Shown here piece by piece: positions 9,988-20,099 of a stretch of 64,000 bases of DNA (positions are counted from its first letter, which is position 1; every line of letters begins with the position of its first letter). The stretch comes from Bicyclus anynana (lineage: Eukaryota; Arthropoda; Insecta; Lepidoptera; Nymphalidae), in NCBI RefSeq assembly GCF_947172395.1, contig NC_069104.1, forward strand, positions 3,995,355 to 4,059,354, written 5' to 3'. The position numbers were made by a program, and so were the translations under genes. Below the pieces are notes generated by a model that was not told the origin of the DNA, did no database searches, and worked only from the letters and a program-made list of their open reading frames with translations.

Positions 9988-10428
9988 ATATATTATCATC
10001 ATATGCAGGGTGTCCTGTAAATATATACGTGCGCCCAAGACACTGTAAGCTTAACAAACCGCTAGTTCTGTGGCCCAACGGCCGCGTCCACGCGTCGCGT
10101 ATAGTAATCGTATAACACTTACGGACGGACAGTTTTTTAATAAAACAACACCAACCGCGCGCGGACGCAAAAACTCATCTAACGGACAGTCACGGTGGAC
10201 GCTTTTTATATAGATATCATTGTTTGGAAATTTCGCCAGATTGCGTCGAGATTGAGATAAATGGAACAGATTGGATGCGTGACAGCTTGACGGTATGAAA
10301 AGGCAAAGAAATTCAATCGACTTGAACACACTTTTGCACAATTAGTGAAAGTTGGGAAAATCAATCAAATCAATCAAGAAAAAATCTTTATTAGGAAAAG
10401 TACCAACTGATAGGTAGATAAAATCTTT
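9988..10428. other. Stretch without a recognised gene
   Basis: A GC-richer patch at 10050-10200 has a 96-codon minus-strand open frame (10051-10341) with no recognisable family. The segment GGGTGTCCTGTAAATATATA at its left edge suggests a transposon remnant. Confidence 0.35.
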
Positions 10429-10550
10429 TTAACAAAAAAATTTAACCGACTTTAAAATTACAAAAATAAACTAAAAAGCGAATAATAACATCACATGTTC
10501 GCTTTTTAGTTCATTTTTGTGATTTTGAAGTCGGTTAAACTTTTTGTTAA
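10429..10550. mobile_element. Foldback element (TTTAACCGACTT ends)
   Basis: A near-perfect inverted repeat. The left arm TTAACAAAAAAATTTAACCG...AAAAAGCGAA is mirrored by TTCGCTTTTTAG...CGGTTAAACTTTTTGTTAA, with arms of about 57 bases and a loop of about 8. It shares the CCGACTT end motif with 6673 and 40114. Confidence 0.75.
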
Positions 10551-10911
10551 CATAGTGAACGAAAGCGCCACAGTACGAGCAATTCCGTTATTTTCATTTT
10601 AATACAAAAATACTGCACCGATTTTTATGAAAATTAAATGAGACCAATCTGGAAGTATAACTCTTTCAAACAAAAAAAAATTACAAAACTGGTTAATAAA
10701 TTACGAAGTTATGAAGTAACAAACATAAAAAATAACATACGCGTTGAATTGTGAACCTCCTCTTTTTTTAAGTCGGTTATACTCAAGAGTTTTGCTCGGT
10801 AACTAGCTAAAATGTTTTGTTTTTCATTTCGTTGCATAGGCACATTTCACTTGGGAATTTATCCAAGTCAGTAGATACAACCATTCCATTTTCCAATTAC
10901 CATTCTTCAGT

Positions 10912-11203
10912 GTCATCTTCATCATTATCAACCCATATTCGGCTCATTGCTCAGCTCGAGTCTCAGAATGAGAAAGGTTAGGCCAATAGTCCACCACGCT
11001 GGCCCAATGCGAATTGGCTTACTTCACACACGTAGAGAATTAAGAAAATTCTCTGGTATGCAGGTTTCCTCACGATGTTTTTCTTCACCGTTTGAGACAC
11101 GTGATATTTAATTTCTTAAAATGCACACAACTGCAAAGTTTGCCCCGGACCGGATTCGAACCCACACCCTCCGTAATCCGAGGCAGAGGTCATATCCACT
11201 GGT
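10912..11203 (-). mobile_element. SINE family A copy
   Basis: Reverse complement of the family at 8722. The tail (ATCTTCATCATTATCAACCC) is on the left and the tRNA-like head (GGATTCGAACCCACACCCTC) on the right. The extreme head is altered (CACTGGTCTCCAGT). Confidence 0.85.
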
Positions 11204-11295
11204 CTCCAGTCTAAAGATCTTCATTCAAGTCAAATTACTTAGAACTTTAAGCAGCAGAAAAAGCTGAAACCAATATGTGACACAAATAAGCCTCT

Positions 11296-11520
11296 TTGAC
11301 TAAGGGTTACATATTAGTTACTTTTGCCGTGGAGACCCTTGGGCCATGGATTCGCAGTGCCAAAAAGTTTCACCGAATCATATCACCGCAGCTAGTTGCC
11401 TCGACTGGTGACAGAAGGGTTGGCTCATTTTTTGCGCAAAGGATCAGCCTGGCTGTCCAGCGCGGAAATGCAGCCACTATTTTTACCACCATTCCACGTG
11501 GGCATAATTTGTACCTATGT
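11296..11520 (+). pseudogene. Retroelement ORF fragment (AVETLGPW type)
   Basis: The frame reads VTFAVETLGPWIRSAKKFHR...LVASTGDRRVGSFFAQRISL AVQRGNAATIF. The signature VETLGPW...SGDxRxGSFxAQRISLAxQRGNAA is a conserved tail seen in many metazoan retroelement ORF copies (recalled, not searched). The copy is only about 75 codons and is cut off on the right by the SINE at 11525. Not a host gene. Confidence 0.55.
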
Positions 11521-11524
11521 ATTT

Positions 11525-11850
11525 TTTTTTATTCTTTACAAGTTAGCCCTTTACTACAATCTCACCTGATGGTAAGTGATAATGCAATCGAAGATATAAG
11601 CGGGCTAACTTGTTAGGAGGAGGATGAATATCCACACCCCTTTCGGTTTCTACACGACATCGTAGAGGAACGCTAAATCGCTTGGCGGTACGTTTTTGCC
11701 GGTAGGGTGGTTAACTAGCCACGGCCGAAGTCTCCCGCCAGCTAGACCTGGACAAAATTAAGAAAACGTCAATCGGCCCAGCCGGGGATCGAACCCAGGA
11801 CCTCCGTCTTGTAAATCCACCGCGCATACCACTGCGCCACGGAGGCCGTC
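11525..11850 (-). mobile_element. SINE family B copy
   Basis: The poly(T) side (TTTTTTTTTATTCTTTACAA) is on the left. The head (GACCTCCGTCTTGTAAATCC, GTGGCGCAGTGG reversed) is on the right, ending CCACGGAGGCCGTC at 11850. It is full length with a tRNA-like B box. Confidence 0.9.
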
Positions 11851-12197
11851 GTAATAGTTATTAGGATAAATTAGCTTAAGTTCCTTTTTTTATTCTTTCT
11901 CAAAAATAACTTAGAACTGCAGTTACTTAAAATATATGATCAAATGTTTTATGCATGTATAAGATAAATAAAATCCAAAAATATTCCAGCGTATGCGTGA
12001 ACGTAATAAATAAAATAATGAAAAAATCAAGCAATTTCGACACCCTATTTCGAAAGGGCTGAGCAGGATATAGGTAAGCTGAACTTTTCATAGCTAATCA
12101 CCCTCCCGCGGTCTCGCCCGTAATACAGCCTCAGTGTATGCGCCTCACGTAGACGTGTACCATCACCTCACGGTACAGGGTTGTCATCTATGTATAT
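11851..12197. other. Stretch without a recognised gene
   Basis: AT-rich at 11870-12050, then mixed composition. No feature supported. Confidence 0.35.
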
Positions 12198-12466
12198 TTT
12201 TTTGGAATTAAGAATTGATTTTTCATATAGGTATAGCCCTCGGTTCGAAATAAATATGGGCAGTAAAGTTCGATGAACGAATGACAGAGTTACTTTTTTG
12301 TGCGCAACCTATTCTGCACACATTTCACTTTTCAGGCGTGTGTATTGAGACGTAGGTACATAGTGTATGCTGCAGGACAACATACACCTATTTAGACAGT
12401 CGATCTAAAAGAGTAAACTCCATTTATGCGCCGGAGCTGGCACACACTTTTTTTATTTTATTAGAA
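12198..12466 (+). repeat. Dispersed repeat, two copies in window
   Basis: Shared with 47283-47551: AAGAATTGATTTTTCATATA, AATAAATATGGGCAGTAAA, TTTCACTTTTCAGGC, GTGTATGCTGC, CAACATACACCTATTTAGAC, GTCGATCTAAAAGAGTAAAC and a T-rich end. The family is unidentified; the oriented T-run suggests a retroposed element. Confidence 0.65.
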
Positions 12467-12488
12467 AGACATAACATACACGTTTTTT

Positions 12489-12554
12489 AAGGTATGTACC
12501 ATAGTACATACCTTAACGCTTTGCGTTAGACGTACGAGGTCAATTGACCTCGTA
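12489..12554. repeat. Two adjacent perfect palindromes
   Basis: At 12489-12514, AAGGTATGTAC and its exact complement are separated by CATA. At 12533-12554 a perfect 22-base palindrome is centred on AGGTCAATTGACCT, two AGGTCA nuclear-receptor-type half-sites inverted with a 2-base spacer. A small AACGC-TTT-GCGTT hairpin lies between them. Confidence 0.7.
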
Positions 12555-12847
12555 CTGCACCAGCGGAAAGTATAGAAAAATCAGTACCACAGCGAACGCG
12601 TTAAGGAAGAAATATACAAGTCGCTAGAGGCCTACAGAGGCGATCGAATCGAGCGTTCGCTAGAATTCTCAGGATGTTCACAGCAATATTTGGCTCTATG
12701 CTTGGCTCGGCTCACTGTTTAGTTCGACAAGTATAAAAACAGCGACTGCTCGATGTTCTGTTACAAGTGAATGTTCAAGTCTATCAGCACCTTTAGACCG
12801 GACAGCGTTGCTATTACTAAATATTTAAGGCCAGTACGATATACAAC

Positions 12848-13014
12848 ACTAGCTGACGCATTGCGGTTTTACCCGCGTGGTTTCCGTTCCCGTAAAAACG
12901 GGGATAAGAAGCCTTTTTTAAGATTTTTCAAATTGGACCAGTAGTTCCTGAGATTAACGTGTCCAATCAAACAAACAAACAAACTCTCCAGCTTTATATA
13001 TTAGTAGGTATAGA
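12848..13014 (-). mobile_element. LEP1-like Helitron, minus orientation
   Basis: Begins ACTAGCTGACGCATTGCGG and TTTTACCCGCGTGG (3' hairpin reversed). It ends GCTTTATATATTAGTAGG, a degraded form of the 5' end. It forms a divergent pair with the plus-strand copy 40 bases away. Confidence 0.75.
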
Positions 13015-13052
13015 TGTTACTACGGAAACGTACTACAACCCTACCTCTATAC

Positions 13053-13222
13053 ATCTAAGTATACTAATATTATAAAAAAATGTTTGTGGTATCGCATGGA
13101 TCTACGTAACCGATTTTGAAAATTATTTTACCACTAGAAAGACTATTATGAGTGTCATAGGAATCCCCGTATTCTTACGAGAAGGGGAACTACGCAGGTA
13201 AAACCGCGGAGCGTTGGCTAGT
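13053..13222 (+). mobile_element. LEP1-like Helitron
   Basis: Starts TCTAAGTATACTAATATTAT and ends AAAACCGCGGAGCGTTGGCTAG before T. A short copy with no coding capacity. Confidence 0.75.
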
Positions 13223-13535
13223 AAATAAATAAAAAATAAAAAGCATCGGTGACAACCCTAGTTTCTACACCGTACCGTGTGCTAATACGCTCCACGTGAA
13301 GTTTTCCTGAGTCTTTACTCTTTGACACACACTGCCGTGTGCATTACACCTAATCTACAAGTTTTTAACAAATAATATTGTTTTTAACTTTTCTATTTTA
13401 TCACACAATCACTATAAATGATGACTTTATAAATCAGGTATAGGCAAGGACGTATACCCATTATAACATGACATACTTTCTTTGCATGCCCTGTTAATGT
13501 TACTTTGTGTAAAAGTCATAGTTTCCACTTACCCT

Positions 13536-14050
13536 GCAGGCCTATTCACTAATTTGATCTTTATTATCAACTTATTAATATAAACATTTTGGCATAAAAT
13601 TTTGACGGCCTCCGTGGCGCAATGGTAGATATGCGCGGTGGATTTACAAGACAGAGGTCCTGGGTTCGATCCCTGGTTGGGCCGATTGAGGTTTTCTTCG
13701 GCCGTGGCTAATTACCACACTACCGACAAAGACGTACCGCCAAGCGATTTAGCGTTCCGGTACGATGTCGTGTAGAAACCGAAAGGAGTGTGGATTTCAT
13801 CCTACTCTTAACAAGTTAGCTCACTTTCATCTTAGATAGCATAATCACTTACCATCACGTGGGATTTTAGTCAAAGGCTAACTTGTAGAGAATAAAAAAA
13901 ACATCAAATCAATGAAGAATAGTCAGCTACTTAGGTTGTATGATATCAAAGAAAAGTTGTCAGGGAGCACCGGATGACATTTTTGTTACTTAATCTCAAT
14001 TTCGTATATGTCAACTAACAATATGTCAAAGTTAGTGAATTCGTCTGCTG
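13536..14050. mobile_element. MITE interrupted by a SINE B
   Basis: The ends GCAGGCCTATTCACTA and TAGTGAATTCGTCTGC are imperfect inverted repeats. The inner motif ATCTCAATTTCGTAT...TGTCAACTA is shared with the element at 24350-24712. The SINE at 13604-13905 lies inside it. The interior sequence AACATCAAATCAAT continues after the SINE as it does without interruption at 24400. Confidence 0.75.
13604..13905 (+). mobile_element. SINE family B copy
   Basis: Full-length copy: GACGGCCTCCGTGGCGCAAT, B box GGGTTCGATCCCTGG, body ACGTACCGCCAAGCGATTTA, and the end GGCTAACTTGTAGAGAATAA plus A-run. It lies inside the MITE at 13536-14050. Confidence 0.9.
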
Positions 14051-14164
14051 GTAAGCTATTTGTTATATAGCTCCGTCAATTATAAACTACTAGCTACGTT
14101 AAATGTTAAATTGTACGTACGTATAGACACCTTTAAAAGCACTATCTAATGATGAGAACAGCAT

Positions 14165-14372
14165 TTATATCTATTCATCAGTAGCAACCGATTTCGGCTC
14201 AAGGCTTCGAAGTCTACTCTCAGAATGAGAGGGGCTAGGCCAATAGTCCATTACGCTGGCCCAATGCGGATTGGCAGACTTCACACACGGAGAGAACTAA
14301 GTCAATTCTCAAGTATATTCCTCACAAAGTTTTTTCTTCACCGTTTGAGACACGTGATATTCAATTTCATAA
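14165..14372 (-). mobile_element. SINE family A copy, head missing
   Basis: The tail is on the left and the body (CTCAGAATGAGAGGGGCTAG, GCGGATTGGCAGACTTCACA, GAGACACGTGATATT) is present. It ends at CATAACAGAACC before the tRNA-like head. Confidence 0.75.
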
Positions 14373-14384
14373 CAGAACCGTGCA

Positions 14385-14485
14385 TGGAGCCGTGATAGCC
14401 CAGTGGATATGACCTCTGCCTTCGATTCCGGTCCGGTGGTTCGAATACGGTCCACCTCATGCATGTATCTCCAACTTTTATATCT
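14385..14485 (+). mobile_element. SINE family A head fragment
   Basis: Only the tRNA-like head: GGAGCCGTGATAGCCCAGTG, ATATGACCTCTGCC, GGTTCGAATACGG, CATCTCCAACTTTT-like end. It sits head-to-head with the inverted fragment at 14165, about 15 bases away. Confidence 0.75.
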
Positions 14486-14602
14486 ATATAAAAGCTGTGG
14501 GAAACAATTTTGTTTCAAATTATGTTATGAAAATAGTAATAAAAAACAGACGGACATTAATGTGCGTGAGTGATATTATAATTTTTGTACTACGTACATT
14601 CG

Positions 14603-14970
14603 GAACTGGATACGACCTCTGCCTCCGATTATGGAGAATGTGGGTTCGAATCCGGTCCGGGGCACGCACCTAAAACTTTTCAATTGTGTGTTAAGTAAAT
14701 AAATATCACGTGTCTCAAACAGTGAAGGAAAAACAACGTGAGGAAACCTGCATACCAGAGAATTTTCTTAATTCTCTGCGTGTGTGAAGTCTGCCAATCC
14801 GCATTGGGCCAGCGTGGTAAACTATTGGCCTAACCTTTTTCATTCTGTGAGTAGACTCTTGAGCCGAAATCGGTTGCTAATGATGAATATACATATAATA
14901 AATGCGGTTTTCATTTTCATCATTCTGAGAGGAGACTCGAGCTCAGAAGTGAGCTGAATATGGGTTGATC
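14603..14970 (+). mobile_element. SINE family A copy with duplicated tail
   Basis: Head and body are nearly complete. The distal block (CATTCTG...GACTC...GAGC...GAA) occurs twice: 14840-14880 ending in ATGATGAATA, then 14920-14969 ending GAATATGGGTTGAT. This suggests two overlapping insertions or a tail duplication. Confidence 0.75.
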
Positions 14971-15306
14971 CTTCTACACAATAAGACTTGATTTCAGCAG
15001 TAATAAAATGGTAATAAAATTCCCATTTTAAAAAATCATCGCCCCATACACTTTGAATTCCGAGACCGAGTTCCGGGCTCGAAAAAGAAAATTTTATTTC
15101 CGAAATAATTTTCCGAATTTCCATCTTGTTTTTCGTTTTAGGCGTATCCGTGGCACGGCGCATGCCGGTCACGTCCGCGTACGTGCCTGCGCCGTGCCTG
15201 TGTTGTGATGTTGCCAGTAATGGGCTCCTGAATCGATACTGGGCTTGGTTGGGTGCCAGTTGATAGATGTTGCCAGTATCAGATATATAAAAAGAAAGAA
15301 TGTTTA

Positions 15307-15428
15307 TTTGACGGCCTCCGTGGCGCAGTGGTATGCGCGGTGGTTTTACAAGACGGAGGTCCTAGATTCGATCCGCGGCTGGGCCGATTGAGATTTTCTT
15401 TATTGGTCCAGGTCTGGCTGGTAAGGCC
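15307..15428 (+). mobile_element. SINE family B copy, 3' part missing
   Basis: TTTGACGGCCTCCGTGGCGC head through GGTCCAGGTCTGGCTGGTAA. It ends abruptly at the hairpin that starts at 15431. Confidence 0.8.
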
Positions 15429-15430
15429 AT

Positions 15431-15471
15431 AAAGGCTATTTGAAATGCACCCCGCATTTCAAATAGCCTTT
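15431..15471. repeat. Perfect 18-bp inverted repeat
   Basis: AAAGGCTATTTGAAATGC (15431-15448) and its exact complement (15454-15471) flank a 5-base loop. TTTCAAACAGCCAGTCCGCC at 15580-15600 repeats part of the motif, so it may be the end of a larger MITE-like element. Confidence 0.6.
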
Positions 15472-16237
15472 TCACCATTTTGGACGTCCGTCATATTGGA
15501 TTTATATCACGTGACTATTTTTTTCGTATTCCTGACAGCAAACCCTTTCCTTTGATATCCATATCATGGGGGTGGATTTCAAACAGCCAGTCCGCCATCT
15601 TGGGAAGGCCGCTATATTGTATTTGTAATGACGTTTCTTAGCTAGGCATGTATTGTCATCAGAACTCAGAGCGTGTGCAAAATTTTATCCTAATCGTAGA
15701 CCCGAAGTGGGTCAAATTAAGATTCCAAGATTTTCTTACATAATATACAAGTGAAGCTAATTTATGCGTGTTACAAGTGATTAAAATATGGCACCTTAAC
15801 TCAGTTTGAAAATTTAGACGCTACAAGAAAATGCAAGGAAAATCAATTTTAAATTGAATATTCTACATTCATATTAGGTGAAAATGCCGCAAATAATTCT
15901 CAAATAACTATAATAACTGCCAAAAACTCATTAAACAGGGTTAAATCCTTCGTTTGGCGCGTGGAGATATTTTTATGGGCGGCGAGGAATCTCATCATGG
16001 GATCTTAGCAGCGCCCCATGGACGTCCCTCGACAACTTTATGATTTAATGCTTTTGTACTATTTGATTATTATAATACCTACATACATCACTGTCTCGTT
16101 GGTTAAGGTACGCGGATCTTGAAGTCCTGAGTTCGACTTGCTTGTGTCAAGTAATGTGCATATACATATTGACTGTGTATAGTCAATATATATATGAGAA
16201 TTTAGTATATGTACATAAAAATTGGCAATTTTAAAAC
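15472..16237. other. Stretch without a recognised gene
   Basis: Mixed AT-rich sequence with CGCCATCTTGGGAAGGCCGC-like transposon motifs at about 15590-15620. No supported open frame. Confidence 0.35.
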
Positions 16238-16279
16238 AAGGTGTGATTGTAATAATTTATGTTATTACAATCACACCTT
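16238..16279. repeat. Perfect 18-bp inverted repeat
   Basis: AAGGTGTGATTGTAATAA (16238-16255) and its exact complement (16262-16279) flank a 6-base loop. Confidence 0.7.
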
Positions 16280-16329
16280 CTTTTAAAAATAAAATTGTTG
16301 CACACCACACTAGATTACAAAAAATTAGT

Positions 16330-16697
16330 AATTCTTTTAAGGCATTTGCATAAGTTTTTATAATAAACTACCACATGAAGCCACTGGAATGTCTCTCAAA
16401 AAGTTCAAAGTGTTTATTAAACGCAAGCTTTTAGGAAAGTCTTATTATAGTGTTAATGAGTATCTAAATGATAAAAAAGATTGGTGTTATACGACTGTGT
16501 GCTTAGTTTTAAATAAGTTTGTAAAATGGTGGTAAACAAAAAAATAAACCTTGGCTGAGTTTGTAGTGGACTCTTCTCGGACCAAGGCGCGTTTTTAACC
16601 CTCGTAACTTTAATTTTAAGTTTTCGAATGATTACCTGACGTTTCGAAATAGCTTGTAAACTAAGCCTATTTGAAATAAATGAATTTTGACTTTGAA
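16330..16697 (+). mobile_element. LINE 3' end with ORF2 C-terminus
   Basis: A non-LTR ORF2 tail reads FYNKLPHEATGMSLKKFKVF then IKRKLLGKSYYSVNEYLNDK and ends at the TAA around 16534. The 3' UTR (GGCTGAGTTTGTAGTGGACT, CTCTTCTCGGACCAAGGCGC) and the tail AATGAATTTTGACTTTG follow. It is the best-preserved coding end of this LINE family here. Confidence 0.8.
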
Positions 16698-16741
16698 TGT
16701 GCATTATAAGTTTGAAGATAGAGCTGGTAAGCGTCTATCAA

Positions 16742-16893
16742 TGTGCCTATTGGCAGTTTTCAATGTTTTCAAACTATAGCGTAACCGTAAACGCGAATTT
16801 GTAAGGAATTGAAACATTTGTGCAGTAGTGCAAGAAAGTAGAAATTCGCGTTTACGATGACGCGATAGTCACAGAATGGAAACATTGAGAATA
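16742..16893. mobile_element. MITE copy (CCTAGTGGCAGTTTT family)
   Basis: TGTGCCTATTGGCAGTTTTC at the left. The interior GTAAACGCGAATTTGTAAGG AATTGAAACA is matched at 24441-24618. The right end is degraded. Confidence 0.55.
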
Positions 16894-16911
16894 AACAAGG
16901 AAATACGTATC

Positions 16912-16962
16912 GGACGCATTGCATCAAACGGATCGTAGTATTCTTCGTATGTAGGTATATTT
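16912..16962. repeat. Fragment of the GGACGCATTGCATCAAACGG repeat
   Basis: CGTATCGGACGCATTGCATC AAACGGATCGTAGTATTCTT is shared with the inverted-repeat element at 47801-47960. Confidence 0.6.
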
Positions 16963-17373
16963 GTCTTGGTCATAGAATCATAAAATGTCAAATTGTATAA
17001 GCTACTTATGTTTTCTTTTTTATTTGTTTGAATAAAAAATTGTATTATTTACAGTATATTTAAATTTTTTATACACTATAAATTATTATTGGTAAAAAGT
17101 ATCAGGGTCTAATTGAATATTAAGCTATCTTTGTAAACCTGCTTTCTAATGAATAAATTAATTATAAATTATTATTATTATTATTATTATTACCACAATG
17201 GCCACATGCGAATTGATAGACTTCACACACGTAGAGAATTATGAAAATTCTCAATTAAGGCTTTAGTTAAACTAACGCTGCGTTAAGTCAATATCTCGTT
17301 AACATCTTGTGTTTACACATTAATGAAGTTATTCATAGTTTTAAACAGACAATAGTTAACGTGTTTGTAACTG

Positions 17374-17655
17374 TGAGAGCCGTGATGGCCCAGTGGATAT
17401 GACCGCTGCCTACGATATGGAGGGCGTAGGTTCGAGACTTTTTAATTATCTGCATTTTAAGAAATTACCTAAATATCACGTGTCTTAAACGGTGAAGGAA
17501 AAACATCGTGAGGAAACCTGCATATTTGAGATTTTTTTTTATTTTCTACTTGTGTGAAGTCTGCCAATCCGCATTGGTCCAGTGTGGAGGCTTAACACGG
17601 TAACACCTCTCATCCTGAGAGGAACCTCGTGCTCAACATGGATTGTCAATGAAAA
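17374..17655 (+). mobile_element. SINE family A copy, degenerate
   Basis: GAGAGCCGTGATGGCCCAGT head, a deletion in the B-box region, and body AAATATCACGTGTCTTAAAC. The tail is degraded. A short minus-strand fragment of the same family lies at 17205-17255. Confidence 0.75.
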
Positions 17656-17691
17656 GTGTATTAGTCATTAATCATCAAGATATTGTTCAAA

Positions 17692-18037
17692 TCTAAATAT
17701 ATAACTCAAAGGTGACTGACTGACATAGTGATCTATCAACGCACAGACCAAACCACTGAACAGTTTGGGCTGAAATTTGGCATGCAGGTAGATGTTATGA
17801 CGTAGGCATCCGCTAAGAAAGGATATTGATCAATTCTACCTGCAAAAGGATAAAATAGGGGATGAAAGTATGTATGAAACTGTCAATTTTAAACCGATTT
17901 GGTTGAAATTTGGAATGGTAATAGATTTTACTCTGGATTAACACAAAAGCTACTTTTCATCCCGGAAAAATCCATGATTCACGCGGGATTTGTGAAAAAC
18001 TGAATTCCACGACGAAATCGTGGGCGTTCGCTATTAA
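17692..18037 (+). mobile_element. Helitron-like element
   Basis: Starts TCTAAATATATAACTC and ends CGACGAAATCGTGGGCGTTC GCTATTA. It contains GTTGAAATTTGGAATGGTAA and CATCCCGGAAAAATCCATG. It is a diverged relative of the copy at 9624 in the opposite orientation. Confidence 0.65.
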
Positions 18038-18149
18038 TAAAATAATAGATACCTACCTACTTAATACCAATCACCTTATTTTATATATCTACTTTGCGGA
18101 GATAAAAGATAGATTTTTTTTATTCTTTTACAAGTTAGCCCTTGACTAC

Positions 18150-18460
18150 TCAGACAAATTATTGTATGGACCTGCCTCGCTAAAGGTTACTTTTCTGTTA
18201 AAGTATATGATCAACGATCTAATGCGATTATAAAAACTGTCTCTATAGAATCGATGTTAACTAGTTGTAATCGTGTTCGTCGGTTGAAGAGCTCCGTAAA
18301 AATACCTTTTTGTGTAATTGAATTGTGTAAAAAACGGGCAAAAACTTCTAGTTTAGTAGAAGATATATACCAAATCTAAGCTCGTTTTCTTCAGAAAATG
18401 ACAGACAATTTTGTTCGTGACTATGAGTGCGATACAGGTCCTTCTATAATTGGTTTGAGC
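18150..18460. mobile_element. hAT-like MITE with 8-bp TSD TTGACTAC
   Basis: TTGACTAC flanks it at 18142-18149 and 18461-18468 and fits the nTnnnnAn preference of hAT elements. The ends TCAGACAAATTATTG and the complement of CTATAATTGGTTTGAG are imperfect terminal inverted repeats. The empty site is recoverable because the host SINE is multicopy. Confidence 0.8.
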
Positions 18461-18630
18461 TTGACTACAATCTCACCTGATGGTAAGAGAGTGAGTGGTA
18501 AGTGATGATGCAGTCTAAGATGGAAGCGAGCTAACTTGTTAGGAGGGGGATGATAATCCACACCCCTTCCGGTTTCTACACGGCATCGTACCGGAACGCT
18601 AAATCGCTTGGCGGTACGTCTTTGCCGGTA

Positions 18631-18807
18631 GAAAGAAAGAAAGAAAGAAAGAAAATAAGTTTATTCGCTTTTTTAGTGTCACAAACAGTACATCCTATCT
18701 TAGATATTACATGACTGTCTGTGACACCAAACAGAAAGGGTTTACAGCTCAGCATTAGCCGTTTATCGCTGAAAAGCAATGCGCAGCGCTGATTTTCAGC
18801 TGAGAGG
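18631..18807 (-). mobile_element. GAAA-tailed retroposon fragment inside SINE B
   Basis: (GAAA)n at 18631-18654 followed by AATAAGTTTATTCGC reads, on the minus strand, as a 3' end with AATAAA-type signal and tail. GGTAG occurs at both borders (18626-18630 and 18804-18808). Family not identified. Confidence 0.6.
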
Positions 18808-19362
18808 TAGGGTGGTAACAAGCCACGGCCGAAGTCTCCCACCAGCCAGACCTGGAACAATTAAGAAAATCTCAATGTGCCCAGCCGGGGATCGAACCCA
18901 GGACCTCCGTTTTGTAAATCCACCGCACATACCACTGCGCCACGGAGGCCGTCAAAGATAGATTAAGATTTCCCACCATTGGTTCACCCAGTAACATAAA
19001 TAGTCAGTAATCGTCTATTTGGTTGCAATCGTCGGATTACGCCATAGATCAGCGCGCGGGCGCCATCTTTCCCCGTAATGGCGCAGTTCGTACAGACCGA
19101 CCGTACACTGAATGTTTTATATCGACGATCTATTGCACTCATACCTACTTGATCTTGTCACAGTGCATGTAGCTTACAGTTGGGAAAATATTAAGATGTT
19201 TAAGCCTGACAATATTATTGGAACAAGCTTTTTATTTTCATTTTAGTTGCTCGGAATTTATTGTTGGCTCGGCAATATCAAAATCAAAAATAAATTTTTA
19301 GCCTAAACAGGATCCACCTAGGTACTACTTTGTTTTCTTCAGTTAGGTATGTACCTACATAC

Positions 19363-19497
19363 CAGTGGCGTGCACTTCATACATGCATTAAAGTACTGCA
19401 TACCCTAAAGGCAGTTTTTAAATGAGGATTTTCTCAGTTTGGTTAATTTTTCGTACTAGTGCATACCCTGATCGACAAACTTATGCACGTCACTGCA
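19363..19497. mobile_element. MITE, CAGTGGCGTGCAC ends
   Basis: CAGTGGCGTGCACTTCATAC at the left and GCACGTCACTG at the right are terminal inverted repeats of the hAT-like CAGTGGCG type. The interior is non-coding. Confidence 0.65.
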
Positions 19498-19797
19498 CCG
19501 TCACCTACGCAATATTCTCGAAAACTAATTTAGATAGATAACTATGCCTCAGTAGGTAGGATCTAGGCCGAAAAAATAGCTTTTGAAAGCTAGAAATTAG
19601 AAATTAACTGTTGACGTCATTTATGTTTTAATTAATATAAAATGTTTTATCTATCAACTATTAATAACAAATTAATGTATCATCACACCCTCTCATGTTT
19701 TCATATTTTAAACAAAAACCACTTTATAATATCCACTTGCTTGCTCACATGCAATATTGTAATTATTACCTACAAAAAAAAATCTAAAAAAAAAAGT
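19498..19797. other. AT-rich stretch before tRNA-Ala copy 5
   Basis: No supported gene. A T-run suited to termination of the minus-strand tRNA lies at its right edge. Confidence 0.4.
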
Positions 19798-19869
19798 TGG
19801 AGATGCCGGGGATCGAACCCGGGGCCTTTCACATGCAAAGCGAACGCTCTACCACTGAGCTACATCCCC
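19798..19869 (-). tRNA. tRNA-Ala (UGC), copy 5
   Basis: Identical 72-nt tRNA with anticodon TGC, followed on the minus strand by a run of ten Ts. Its 5' flank does not obviously match copies 1-4, so it may be an independent or older duplicate. Confidence 0.95.
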
Positions 19870-20099
19870 TGATATGCGTAAATGCGTAATGCGCTACCTT
19901 AAAACTTACGATCAACTAAATTGTGAAAGCCTTAACATTCTAAGAACGTATGCGCAACATACTTGTACTGATAAGATTACGAAAATATACATACAAGTAG
20001 CTAAGTATAGTATAGTAAGTAATGCGTTATTTTTAAGTGCCTTATTTGTCCAGAGATTAGCCGATGCGGCTTTGGACCATTATGTCCTAGGTTCTATGA

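Larger units (their letters stand above)
18118..18955 (-). mobile_element. SINE family B copy carrying two insertions
   Basis: The minus-strand SINE tail (TTTTATTCTTTTACAAGTTA GCCCTTGACTAC) is at 18118-18149. It resumes at 18461 and again at 18808, ending CCACGGAGGCCGTC at 18953. A MITE splits it at 18150-18460 and a GAAA-tailed insertion at 18631-18807. Confidence 0.9.

Noticed and set aside
17150..17195. CRISPR-like or regular repeat array
   Set aside because: Simple ATT microsatellite in eukaryotic DNA. No spacer-repeat structure occurs anywhere in the window.
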